Source of the DNA: Pithys albifrons albifrons
Taxonomy: Eukaryota; Chordata; Aves; Passeriformes; Thamnophilidae
Length of the DNA stretch: 64,000 nucleotides
NCBI RefSeq assembly: GCF_047495875.1
Contig: NC_092460.1
Span: forward strand, 5,570,520 to 5,634,519
Reading direction: 5' to 3'
This document shows, in pieces, positions 35,001 to 42,200 of the stretch (the first letter of the stretch is position 1; every line of letters begins with the position of its first letter). The notes beneath the pieces were generated by a model. It worked only from the letters and a program-made list of their open reading frames with translations. It searched no databases and had not been told where the DNA came from. A program made the translations under genes and the position numbers.

Positions 35001-36929
35001 TTTGCATTGTCTGCCTGTGTGTCCTGCAAAAACTATTGGGAAATTGCTGATGAAAATTGTCTCATTTGCCTCAGCTGATTTTACTGGAGAATGATCTAAT
35101 TTTTTTTTTTAATTTCAGCATCTTCTGCAAACACTGCTGGGAACTGGCGAAACCCTGTTGCACTGGGACTTTCAGACTACGATACATTGTCTCATTCCTC
35201 TTACGCCAGCTGTTACGGGAATGTTTATGGCAACCTTCCTGTGCAGACCAGGTGAGTAGAGTATGTCTGTATTTTTTGTCCTACCTCCTGCATTTCACAG
35301 GCTCTTAAAACTTCTGAGCAAATCAGGTCGATTTCAAAGAGCCTGGATAAAGAGTACATACAAAACTGGTGTCTTGAGAGCAGGTTTCTGTGTGGAGTGG
35401 ATCTGCTGTACCACTATTAACTGTGCCACTGCCTCTCAAGGAAGGGGGAGCAGTCATAATGCAGGATGAACTCATTGGTTGCACAGCCTGTTCCTCTGGC
35501 TGGTGCTGGGCCATCAAAGATCTTGCTAGTGGCTGTGATGCTCTGAGCAATATTGTGGGTAGAGCACCCATTGAGGTCAATCTCTCTCTCTCCCTTTGCT
35601 GGGAGGTCTCTTCTGCACTCCATCAGCAGTTTGTCAGGACACAATCCTGTTGGATTTCTAAAGCTGTAGTGCTTATGCTGATGAAACTTTTGGGAAAAGA
35701 AGGAAAGGAAACACCTCTCTTCAGCCTCATGCCTTAGTACTGGCATTCAAAGGGCATACCCCACCTCTGGCAAGTGCATCTTCCATGACAGAGCTGGACC
35801 CAGGAAGAGGGGGAATGCGCTGCTGCTTGCAGAGACCACCTGGTCATGGGGGCTTTCCCAAGGGCTACAGGGAGTCCAGGATCTGCTCGGTCCTTGCGGG
35901 AATTCCTGCAACTCTCTTGCTGTTTCTGCTTGGCATTGTCAGGTTATTCCCCTCCACTATAGTAGGCTGGCTGTTGGCAGCAAGGACAGAGTTTCTGCCC
36001 TGGGGAGTGACTCTGCCCCCACAAATGCCATCACACTGAAATACAGTTAGGCAGAGCGTAGCCAGCCGTAGCAAGTACCCCACCCCCGCATGTGCCTCCT
36101 GCTTTGTGGGTTGCAGTTTGTGCTGTCTGCCAGACTGACTTGTGTGAAAATACTGAATTTTTAATTTTGTTTGTTTTAAAATAAATGAAAGTGTAAGAGA
36201 ATATATAAAAGCTGCTGCTAGATCCTTTTTTTCCTAAGCTAAATGCCATGGGCTGTTTTATTGCAGTTATTTTGAATATCTACAACAACAGTGTTTAAAA
36301 ACAGTTTCTACTAATTTCTTAATTTTCTATAATTGAGATTTGAAAATTCAGCTTATATTGGCAGCCTTATCTAAATGAAGTTTATTAGCTATTAATTTCC
36401 CATATTCCGAATTGCTTGTCTGATGGTTCATCCGTTTTGTTTTCTGCTTTAATGTGGTCATGGCAAAGCAAGCAATATGCTCATCCAGTGACAGCGCTCA
36501 TCCAGGCTGGATGGAGCTTGGAACAGCCTGGTCTAGTGGAAGGTGTCCCTGCCCAGGGCAGGAACAAGGTGATCTTTAAGGTCTCTTCAGTCCTAAGCCA
36601 TTCAGTGATTCTATGACAGTTTGGATCAGCTGAGGTGCCTGTTGCACATAATTTTCCTAATTGCAGCACAAAAGCTGTGTTTGTGCTTGGACCTAAATTA
36701 CAGTGAGGCAAACTCACCATAACCAGCATTACTTTGAGCCTAAGGGAGGTGCATGAACATGGGGTCTGGGGACCACCCTCAGCTGATCCCTGGTGCTGTC
36801 TCTTACAGAACGTATGCAGAGCCGAGCCAGCTGGGTGGTGACGATGAGGATCAGCTGGAAGAAGACTTGTCCAGCAATGAGCAGAGGTTGTTCTGGCACG
36901 AGGACTCCAAGCCCGGGACGCTCGTGTAG
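10998..36929 (+). CDS. FRMD4B: FRMD4B (GRSP1), FERM domain-containing 4B, 3' 16 coding exons, 5'-incomplete
   Basis: Scaffold of the FRMD4 family, known to bind the coiled coil of cytohesins (GRP1, Arf6 GEFs) and place them at membranes and epithelial junctions. Sixteen exons join in frame (2527 nt, 841 complete residues plus stop): 10998-11081, 12277-12342, 13395-13452, 14381-14467, 24108-24184, 24668-24806, 25296-25437, 25553-25686, 25773-25892, 27128-27356, 30486-30542, 31938-32085, 32976-33101, 33739-34544, 35119-35251, 36809-36929. Every boundary is GT/AG and every phase agrees. Order: end of FERM F1/F2, F2-F3 with GVHYYGVK and [16 protein letters not shown]3 with [17 protein letters not shown], a lysine/glutamate coiled coil (cytohesin-binding CUPID/DUF3338 region), then a long Ser/Tyr-rich tail ending KPGTLV. 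FRMD4B is preferred to its paralogue FRMD4A because of the tail sequence and the LMOD3/ARL6IP5 neighbours. About 190 N-terminal residues lie upstream. No frameshift or internal stop was seen. Confidence 0.96.
12277..12342 (+). CDS. FRMD4B: FRMD4B exon ([20 protein letters not shown])
   Basis: The acceptor is GGTTTGCAG and the donor is GTTCA|GTGAGT. It is 66 nt and symmetric (2-2). It encodes the FRMD4-typical EDRVIEHY...[10 protein letters not shown] segment in the second FERM lobe. The split Cys and Gln codons match the flanking exons. Confidence 0.95.
13395..13452 (+). CDS. FRMD4B: FRMD4B exon ([19 protein letters not shown])
   Basis: The acceptor is CTGTCTGCAG and the donor is GTAAAG|GTCAGT. 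It is 58 nt, phase 2 to 0. It encodes the end of FERM F2, including the conserved [10 protein letters not shown] turn that precedes the F3 lobe in FERM proteins. Confidence 0.96.
14381..14467 (+). CDS. FRMD4B: FRMD4B exon ([21 protein letters not shown]2-F3 linker)
   Basis: The acceptor is CATTTTTCAG and the donor is AGAAAA|GTAAGT. It is 87 nt, 29 codons, phase 0-0, so skipping would keep the frame but remove the start of F3. It encodes the FERM hallmark G.PWWLGIS..GI..YD and KVKPRK. A G-run cluster lies about 33 nt into the following intron. Confidence 0.97.
14499..14519 (+). promoter_or_regulatory. Intronic G-run cluster after a 5' splice site
   Basis: Beginning about 32 nt after the donor at 14468, the sense strand carries runs of 8, 5 and 4 G separated by A or AA. 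G-runs in this position are known hnRNP H/F splicing enhancer elements and could fold as an RNA G-quadruplex. Function here is inferred. Confidence 0.4.
17160..17215 (-). mobile_element. Possible CR1 3'-end fragment
   Basis: TCATAGAATCATAGG resembles the reverse complement of the CR1 3' terminal octamer repeats (ATTCTATG). The sequence after it is only loosely CR1-like (GGCAAGACCTAAG). It may be an old severely truncated copy or chance. Confidence 0.3.
18558..18779 (-). mobile_element. CR1 LINE, 5'-truncated 3' end
   Basis: Reads as the reverse complement of the avian CR1 3' region: TCATAGAATGG at the left, then the highly typical TGCCATGGGCAGGGACACC, CCAACCTGGCCTTGGGCAC and CAGGGATGGGGCAGCCAC blocks. 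The element is therefore on the - strand with its 3' end at the low coordinate. It is about 220 bp, non-coding, and truncated as most CR1 copies are. Confidence 0.92.
20109..20123 (+). repeat. A15 homopolymer
   Basis: A run of 15 A that follows a G+C-richer block (about 19.42-20.10 kb). It could be a poly(A) tail of a retrocopy, but no parent gene or target-site duplication was recognised, so it is listed only as a simple repeat. Confidence 0.8.
21105..21115. repeat. C11 homopolymer
   Basis: Eleven consecutive C after TCCT. It is a simple repeat in an intron. Confidence 0.85.
21880..22520 (+). promoter_or_regulatory. Intronic CpG-rich island, candidate alternative FRMD4B promoter and first exon
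   Basis: CpG dinucleotides are dense here (for example GCGGGCGCCGGGATCGCC, GCACGGCCGGTTCGGTTCGG) and scarce in the flanking intron. The island ends in the perfect sense-strand donor GGGCAG|GTGAGT at 22452/22453. The ATGs in the putative exon (22300 stops early, 22395 leaves phase 1) do not read in frame into the exon at 24108. A transcript from here would thus have a non-coding or uORF-bearing first exon, with coding from a downstream AUG. An antisense promoter is an alternative. Transcription is inferred. Confidence 0.5.
24108..24184 (+). CDS. FRMD4B: FRMD4B exon ([18 protein letters not shown]3 lobe)
   Basis: The acceptor is AATTGTCCTAG and the donor is CGCAG|GTAAGG. It is 77 nt, phase 0 to 2, and encodes the F3 (PTB/PH-like) strands [17 protein letters not shown] and AVEVHDPR. 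It is the first exon downstream of the intronic CpG island at about 22 kb. Confidence 0.97.
24668..24806 (+). CDS. FRMD4B: FRMD4B exon (F3 C-terminal helix; [18 protein letters not shown])
   Basis: The acceptor is CCCTCCTCAG and the donor is AGCAAA|GTAAGT. It is 139 nt, phase 2 to 0. It encodes [11 protein letters not shown], the F3 C-terminal helix [18 protein letters not shown], and the [13 protein letters not shown] end of the FERM domain. The Met in WVMA is the first in-frame AUG after the intronic CpG island. Confidence 0.97.
25296..25437 (+). CDS. FRMD4B: FRMD4B exon (post-FERM linker; [16 protein letters not shown])
   Basis: The acceptor is CTCCTTCAG after a T-rich tract, and the donor is TCATCAG|GTAATA. 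It is 142 nt, phase 0 to 1. It encodes [18 protein letters not shown] and [10 protein letters not shown], the linker between the FERM domain and the coiled coil. SARSLD has an R-x-x-S/T-like basophilic context. Confidence 0.95.
25553..25686 (+). CDS. FRMD4B: FRMD4B exon (coiled coil, cytohesin-binding region)
   Basis: The acceptor is CTGATCCAG and the donor is GAGGCG|GTGAGA. It is 134 nt, phase 1 to 0. It encodes a strongly charged amphipathic helix ([19 protein letters not shown], then [15 protein letters not shown]), predicted to be a coiled coil. In FRMD4 proteins this region mediates cytohesin binding (family knowledge). The following intron is only 86 nt long. Confidence 0.96.
25773..25892 (+). 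CDS. FRMD4B: FRMD4B exon ([12 protein letters not shown]...VGTAFKLDD)
   Basis: The acceptor is GTTCCCCAG and the donor is GAAGAG|GTGAGC. It is 120 nt, 40 codons, phase 0-0. It encodes [12 protein letters not shown] and [19 protein letters not shown], within the CUPID/DUF3338-type block that follows the coiled coil. It could be skipped in frame. Confidence 0.96.
25893..27127 (+). other. FRMD4B: FRMD4B intron with possible ancient repeat
   Basis: No exon in this 1.2 kb intron. The part at about 26655-26790 (GCCTTTCATCTGAGCTTCTC, AAAGTAGTTTACAAACAATT) resembles the body of old amniote interspersed repeats of the CR1-L3/MIR/CORE type, which carry a similar CTTTCAT...CTCAAAGC.CTTTACAAA block. Confidence 0.45.
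26655..26790 (+). mobile_element. Possible ancient SINE/LINE relic
   Basis: A degenerate match to the consensus-like block CTTTCATC..A..ATCTCAAAGCACTTTACAAA found in ancient amniote repeats. Remembered consensus only; the exact family cannot be fixed by eye. Confidence 0.3.
27128..27356 (+). CDS. FRMD4B: FRMD4B exon (second helical segment; [19 protein letters not shown])
   Basis: The acceptor is AATTTGCAG and the donor is CTACCAG|GTAAGC. It is 229 nt, phase 0 to 1. It encodes a second helical, lysine-rich segment ([52 protein letters not shown]). This completes the conserved FRMD4 central domain before the low-complexity tail. Confidence 0.96.
27357..30485 (+). other. FRMD4B: FRMD4B intron (3.1 kb)
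   Basis: Intron before the small 57-nt exon. No exon, RNA gene or clear repeat was recognised. Confidence 0.7.
30486..30542 (+). CDS. FRMD4B: FRMD4B small exon ([17 protein letters not shown]), symmetric 57 nt
   Basis: The acceptor is TTCATTCACAG. The donor GATG|GTATGA is weaker than those of its neighbours. It is 57 nt, phase 1-1, so inclusion or skipping both keep the frame. It encodes [18 protein letters not shown], an acidic Ser/Thr cluster conserved in mammalian FRMD4B. A truncated CR1 copy starts 84 nt downstream. Confidence 0.93.
30626..30766 (+). mobile_element. CR1 LINE 3' end, truncated
   Basis: Plus-strand CR1 tail: CCTGGAAATGTTCAAGGCCA, then GGGGTAGTGGAAGGTGCCCC, GGATGATCTTTAAGGTC, and a decayed terminus CCATTCTGTCATTCGATGA in place of the usual ATTCTATG repeats. 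About 140 bp, in the intron 84 nt after the small FRMD4B exon. Confidence 0.85.
30767..31937 (+). other. FRMD4B: FRMD4B intron remainder
   Basis: Ordinary intron sequence between the CR1 copy and the exon at 31938. It includes a short CA-rich stretch near 31157. Nothing else was recognised. Confidence 0.65.
31938..32085 (+). CDS. FRMD4B: FRMD4B exon (divergent Pro/Ser tail; [14 protein letters not shown])
   Basis: The acceptor is TTCCAACAG and the donor is CTCCAG|GTAGGC. It is 148 nt, phase 1 to 2. The N-terminal half ([19 protein letters not shown]) is poorly conserved against mammals. The second half ([20 protein letters not shown]) aligns well with the known protein. RKSSINE is a basophilic-kinase-like site. 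The open frame alone would run further, so the exon is set by the splice sites and phase. Confidence 0.88.
32086..33738 (+). other. FRMD4B: FRMD4B introns flanking the 126-nt exon
   Basis: Two introns (32086-32975 and 33102-33738) with no recognised repeat, RNA gene or additional exon. Confidence 0.65.
32976..33101 (+). CDS. FRMD4B: FRMD4B exon ([32 protein letters not shown])
   Basis: The acceptor is CCTGTTACAG and the donor is TTACA|GTAAGG. It is 126 nt, phase 2-2, and locally G+C-rich with several CpG. It encodes [12 protein letters not shown] and [19 protein letters not shown]. Ser-Pro and Thr-Pro pairs suggest proline-directed phosphorylation (inference). Confidence 0.95.
33739..34544 (+). 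CDS. FRMD4B: FRMD4B large tail exon (Ser/Tyr-rich, 268 codons)
   Basis: The acceptor is TTGTTTCAG and the donor is TCTTCAG|GTAATG. At 806 nt this is the largest exon, phase 2 to 1. It encodes the conserved tail: [36 protein letters not shown], many Tyr ([45 protein letters not shown]), [14 protein letters not shown] (NPYA resembles an NPxY-type turn) and [19 protein letters not shown]. If the following intron were retained, the frame would stop after GNV. Confidence 0.97.
35119..35251 (+). CDS. FRMD4B: FRMD4B exon ([20 protein letters not shown])
   Basis: An 11-T run precedes the acceptor AATTTCAG, and the donor is ACCAG|GTGAGT. It is 133 nt, phase 1 to 2. It encodes [20 protein letters not shown] and [13 protein letters not shown], as at the equivalent place in mammalian FRMD4B. 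Confidence 0.95.
36501..36616 (+). mobile_element. CR1 LINE 3' end, truncated
   Basis: Plus-strand CR1 tail: CCAGGCTGGATGGAGCTTGG, CAGCCTGGTCTAGTGGAAGG, GTCCCTGCCCAGGGCAGG, GTGATCTTTAAGGTC, ending GTGATTCTATGA. It sits about 190 nt before the last FRMD4B exon. An antisense ORF over it is a by-product. Confidence 0.92.
36809..36929 (+). CDS. FRMD4B: FRMD4B terminal coding exon ([14 protein letters not shown], stop)
   Basis: The acceptor is GTCTCTTACAG. The first base completes the Arg codon AG|A, and the exon ends with TAG at 36927-36929. It encodes [19 protein letters not shown] and [16 protein letters not shown]. The last three residues T-L-V fit a class I PDZ ligand. The C-terminus matches the known family end. 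Confidence 0.97.
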
Positions 36930-38379
36930 CCCACCCGCAGCCCCACATTCCTGCCCCTGCGTGCCTTGCACAAAACGCTGTGACTCCGAGGCGGATCTCG
37001 GGAGGAACTTGCAGACTGAACAAAAAGAGGAAGCAGGCTGTTTTGCTGGGAAAGATGAAAATCAGCATTTAGAGGGACTGTAGCAAACTGACAAAGTCTT
37101 ACCATGAATGGAGTTTCTTTGTGAATCCAGATGGCCCACGTGAGCCAGGGCAAGCCACAGTTCATCTATGACTAGATGCAGCACTTGGTTGAAGTATTTA
37201 TATTTAGCAAGCACTTTTTTGGAAGATTGGAAGATGTTGAAGGCAAACCTCAGAGGAAAAAAAAATGTGAAAAGGATACTCTTATGGAAAAACCAGGAAT
37301 TCTAGGAGCACAATTCTGATGTCTGAAAGAGGAAGAAAATGAAAATTTATTCTGCCATGGCTTATGATGACCTGGAAGGACTTTCATAGGCTTATGAAGG
37401 ATAGATACTGTGTGTGTGAGTGAGGCGAAGGGTGACTGAATCAGTATTGGAACATTACTTGAAGGAAGGCTGGGGGCTTTTTTGTTACAGAGGTTTGAAT
37501 GAGTTTATCTGATTTTGGGGGTGTTGTGAAGAGTGTTTGTTAGCACCACAAGCAAGTTCTGGAAAGAAAACTTGCTGACACATTGTCATGTAGAACTATA
37601 GGCAATTTGTGAATTTTGGAAACAGAAGCAGTAAACTTTGAACTCTTTTCCATGATAAAGCATAATTAATAACAACCCATTTAATGACCTTTGCATGGTA
37701 CAACTGTGTGGAGGAGTAGGCAAATTTTCACAGTGGCTGCATGGTGACCCCTGGTCATTGGGTGACAATTCCATGTTGCTCTGCCGCAGTGGATCGCGGG
37801 ATCCACAGTGGGGAGCTCCAGTGATCACACAGGGAACAATTTGGTAGTAATGGCCAGTATTTTAAGGTGGATGCAAACACAAACAGCCAAGTGGGTGCCT
37901 TAAAATGAGGGGCATTAGGATTGTACCGTGAGTCATCTGAACTGCCAGGTGCGTTGCAAAGTCACTAAGTGACAGAACAGCGTTTCCACAAAACCATTTG
38001 TGTAGGTAAAAAAAAACATGACTGCAGTCTGGGTTGAAGGGGGATAAACCTACCTCATGTCATCCATCTGTAGGAACAAATTGGCATGGGTTATCCTGCG
38101 AGATTCCCAATGACTCGTCTGCATAGGGTAAAATCTCTCTTGTTTCTTGGCTGTACTGTGCTTCAGGATTCCAGAAATGGTGCTCTTTTGTTCTTTTATA
38201 CAAAGGATTAGTTACTCCTTGTTCATATTGTGAATAGAAAAGTTTCTGATGAACTTTTTTGATGTTTTTTACCAATATTCCAGAGCATGTAATATATACA
38301 GAAGGACACACTTGTTAAGCTGGTACTTAGTCGTTTGTATTATTAGAGTCGCTATTTGGAATTAAACGAACAAAAACAA

Positions 38380-38385
38380 AATAAA
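38380..38385 (+). terminator. FRMD4B: Possible proximal FRMD4B poly(A) signal
   Basis: AATAAA inside an A-rich stretch (CAAAATAAAAAATAA). The downstream sequence has T-rich but only modest GU-rich character, so it is a weaker candidate than the signal about 120 nt later. Confidence 0.4.
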
Positions 38386-38502
38386 AAATAACTTATTTCC
38401 TTGGTTTTGCATATTTGTATAGCCTTCTAGAAATGCGAAAGCTCTTTTTGCTTATTCTTTTACTACTTCTGAATTTTTTAGACCTATTATTTTGTATAGG
38501 TC

Positions 38503-38508
38503 AATAAA
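38503..38508 (+). terminator. FRMD4B: FRMD4B poly(A) signal AATAAA (distal)
   Basis: A canonical AATAAA followed within 10 nt by a GU-rich TGTGTG element. An upstream alternative AATAAA lies at 38380-38385 in an A-rich run. Confidence 0.65.
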
Positions 38509-38929
38509 CTAAAATGTGTGCTACCAAAACCACTTCAGCATTCCTCATATTTCTCCTCGAGTGCTTGGAAAACTGCAGTGTGTGTTATTTCAGGGCTTTC
38601 AGTAAATCACCATGATCTGATGTCTTTTGGTGGTGCTAGGTTGGGTGCAGAGGGTCAGTGGCCATATCTGAGGGAAGCTTTTCCCAGGGCAGTTCAGAGA
38701 CTCCCAAATCACATCCGTAAGTCAGAATTTCTGCCTCTCCCATCAGCTGCCCTGAGGAAGCTGAGCTGGGCTCCCTCAGCATCCCCACGGGAGGGTCAAT
38801 ATCCCTGGACCTGCTGCCCAGCCCCAGCCTGGCAGTGATAGACAGAGGTGGCCTGATGTTGTTGAAAACACTTCCTGCTTGTCTGTCCTCACACCTAAAA
38901 ATTGCTGGAACGTGACTTTTGGGTTGTTG

Positions 38930-39290
38930 TGTTGCTCAACTGCTTGGTCCTCTTGAATTTATGCCCTCCTTTCAGTAAGAGTGACTTGGCTTCTAGATGT
39001 ACCACTACTTCTGCACCCTGGCCACCTAGCAGTTGAGGTTACTCAGTCTCACCCTTCTCTCTTCAGAATTATTTGTTACTCCCTACTTTTTGTGGCATCT
39101 GTAAACTTCACAACCACCACTGAATTTTATTATTTCCAAGTTTCTGGTGAAAATCCATATTAATGAGAACTTGCAGGTGTGCCTACTAAAAATACCCCCA
39201 TGTTGTCATACTTTTCTATTTCTCCAAATAGTTTTTGAGATTTGTCTGTTTGCAAATTCTTCATTCATTGACTCATGCTCCTGGCTGCTT
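38930..39290 (-). mobile_element. Possible old, degenerate CR1-like segment
   Basis: GTGGCATCTGTAAACTTCAC and TGGTGAAAATCCATATTAAT loosely follow the order of a reverse-strand CR1/L3-like region that reads CATCTGCAAACTT...GATGAAAATGTTAAA. Divergence is high, so this is tentative. Confidence 0.3.
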
Positions 39291-42200
39291 TAAACTGTTG
39301 GTGCTTTGAGCAGGAAGCTGAGTGGTCCAAAGTCCAGTTCCTTGCCCAAAGCTCATGGCATCCAGTGCAGGCTGGCAATTATTTATCAGCACTCTGCAAG
39401 CTTTTCATTTTAAAAGGGAATGAGGTGTGTAACAAAGTCTGTCCCCCATTTAAAACATTGTTTGCATTCCTTTATTTTAATGCTGTAGCCATTGAGTTTC
39501 ATGCTGGTTTTCCATCAGTGTTCAGGATTTAGCTCAGCCCAACACATCTGTGTTGGCACAACATTGGTACTTGGCCTGGCCTCCTCGCTTGCTGGGATGG
39601 CACCAGCATGATCTCAAATGATGTTGTTGAGGAGATGGGAATTTGAGGTGGGTAAGGGTGTTGAAGATGGTTTGCTGTAGTTGGGGATATTGGGTGTAAG
39701 ACCTCTAGGGCCAGAGTTGAGAGCCTGATTGCAATTTCCAGTAAGCACGAGCTGGGCTGCAGAGGAGCTGGAAATGGAAGTGGAGTGGTGGCAGCTGTAG
39801 CACTTGAGCCCCTCTTGTCATTCTCCACATGCCTAGCCTTGCAGGAGTTGTGTTCTTAGGAACTTTTAGGAAGGGTGGGAGTACAGAGTGAAGAAGGAGG
39901 CCCAGATGAGAAATAATTAAGATTTAACTTCTCTTTCTCAGATTTTGTGTGGGGTCAGTCTTGGGTGGCACAGGGGAGAGGGATCTGGTGATGCTGGTGG
40001 TACCCAACTTTTACTAGTTGTTCCCCAGAACCCTGAACTTTGCCTTTTGCAGACCTCCAGTTTGCTTTCTGGCATTTCTGGAGCAATGTTTTGATGCATG
40101 TGTACCTGTGTTCCCAGAGATCAGGTCTGTATAATGCAGCTGAAGAGGTAATAAAGACATACTTGTAATCATTATCTTGTTTGTTCACAGCTGAAATACA
40201 AATTGCCTGTGCTTTGTCTGAATTCCTACCTCATCTCTGTGTTCTGCTGTGTAACCACAGCCTTCCTCACCAGGCTGACTGAGGACATCTAGTGCCTGAC
40301 GAGTGGCGTTGAAGAGAAGAGCCTTCCTGCCTCTTGTGCTCCTCTGGAATCTGGCCTGCCTCCTCTAGTGTGCAGAAATATCTAGAAATTCTTATTTGGG
40401 ATGATCAGAGTAAAGCCAAGAGGTGAACAGGGTGAAACACCAGACCCACAAGGTTTAATTTTACAAATATCTCTGTCTTCAGAAGGTAGATGCTGGTGAT
40501 GGGAGTGTGGAGGGGAAATAAAACACCACTTAAAAATCTGTATGTAATGGAGTGTATCCAAGTGCTTTTAGTTGATGGATGAAGAAAAATAAGACCCAGA
40601 CCTTGCCAGGAATCCTTAAAAAAGCATTAGGGCACTGAGCTAAAATAAGCCATGCCTCATGTTTTTAATTGCTGTCTGCTTTTTCTCTGCTGTTTTGAAC
40701 AGAAATACTCAGAGATGTGGGAGGACATTCCTGCAGTGCAGGGACCATGAGGGACAAAGCTCAGGCCAGGATTCCCATCCCAGAGCATGGGCAAACCTTT
40801 AAATCTTTAAAATTCAACCCAATATATTTAGGTCAACTTGTCGGCCAAAGTGACTCAATGCGTGATGTGACTCTTGCAGGTTTCTGATGACTTTTCATTA
40901 GGGTGGACTTTTCATTATCTTGGACTTGTGCAAAGTGTGAGCAATGCAGCAGCAATGTTTGCAGCTCCTGGGTGAGTGAGAAGCTTCCACAATAGCCCAA
41001 CCTTTCCCAAAATGTTTGCAGAAAACCCTGTAAAGATTGAAGGTTTGCTCCATCTCCTGGGCATTGGGGTCAGTGCAGGAGAGAAGCTGCCATCACAGCG
41101 CTTGCCTGGCACTGTCTGAGTTAACCCCACTCCTAGGCAGATTTCTGCTTTCTACAGTATTCTTCCATCTCTTTTGTGCCTGTCATCTTTAATACATTCT
41201 GAGCTAGAAAGCTGAGAGCTTCAGCTACAGCAGGGCCTCAAACAGTAAAATCTCTCACAGCAAACAGGAGCAAAATTTTAATTGTGTTTATTTTTGGTTA
41301 TTAATTTTAGTTATCTGTTTTTTGTGCATTTCTTTTTTTTTGTTTTCCTAGAGATCTTGTGCTGAGGGAAAAATTCCATGTCCTGAGGAATGTTTAAGCT
41401 TGTTGGTAAGGGAAACTTCCAGCAGTGGTTTTCAGATTACTTCTGTCACTTTTTGAAGCTGTTAGAAATGCGACAGGGATAAAAAAAAATTTATTTTGCA
41501 AATTTGTGAGGAGATAGAGCTTTATTTGCTGCTTCTTACTGTGCTAGACTGGGCATTGTGTCTCTCCCTTACTCATCCTTTGCCCTTGTTCTTGTTCTGC
41601 AGGCACAGGCTGCTGGCACTGGGCTGCAAGGAGAGCCCAGCATTGCTCCTCGGGTCAGTCAGGGATAGTCTGACTGGTTACCAAGGGAGGCAATGAACAT
41701 GGTATTGGTGTGGAGCCAGGGAAGGGGACCTACAGCTCTAATCTGGGGGCATCTACATATTCCCACTTAATGCAGCCTTCATCTGAATCAATCAACACTT
41801 GGATTTCTGTCATTTGGGTAACTCTGCATATGCAGATGTTTGCTGGTCAGCCAAGCAGTGGGAAAATGGACCTTCATCCTGGCATAGATGGTGCTGCCAG
41901 GAGAAGGGATGGGGCTGCACCTGCTGTCAGTTCCTGAGTTCAGGGATAAACTTTGTACAATGTCTTTTGTTGTGGATGGTGGTTGTGGTAACAGTCATTG
42001 CCCACAAAAATGCGTGGTTGGGACTTTGAAAACTTTAATAGCTCTCTGAATCTGAGCTCAGCATTGTAAACTACTGGGTGGGACCACAGAGCTGATCCCA
42101 CCACAGGCCTGGGCAGAGGAAGGGGAGGCAATGGTACATTTGCTGTATTGGCATCCACCTTTCCCTCCTGTATAGCTCTCTCTGCTGCCTGCCCTGTCCT

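Larger units (their letters stand above)
34545..36808 (+). other. FRMD4B: Last two FRMD4B introns
   Basis: 34545-35118 is plain sequence ending in a T11 tract before the acceptor. 35252-36808 holds a short (CT)n stretch near 35580 and a truncated CR1 at 36501-36616. No other exon was recognised. Confidence 0.65.
36930..38525 (+). other. FRMD4B: FRMD4B 3' UTR
   Basis: From the TAG stop to the distal poly(A) signal there is no credible ORF, and base composition turns A+T-rich toward the end. The 3' end is inferred from the hexamers at 38380 and 38503 and the GU-rich AAAATGTGTG just after the second. The exact cleavage site is not visible. Confidence 0.7.

Noticed and set aside
36481..37068. 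195-codon - strand open frame
   Set aside because: It runs antisense across the last FRMD4B exon and through a CR1 tail. Its C-terminal part is translated CR1.
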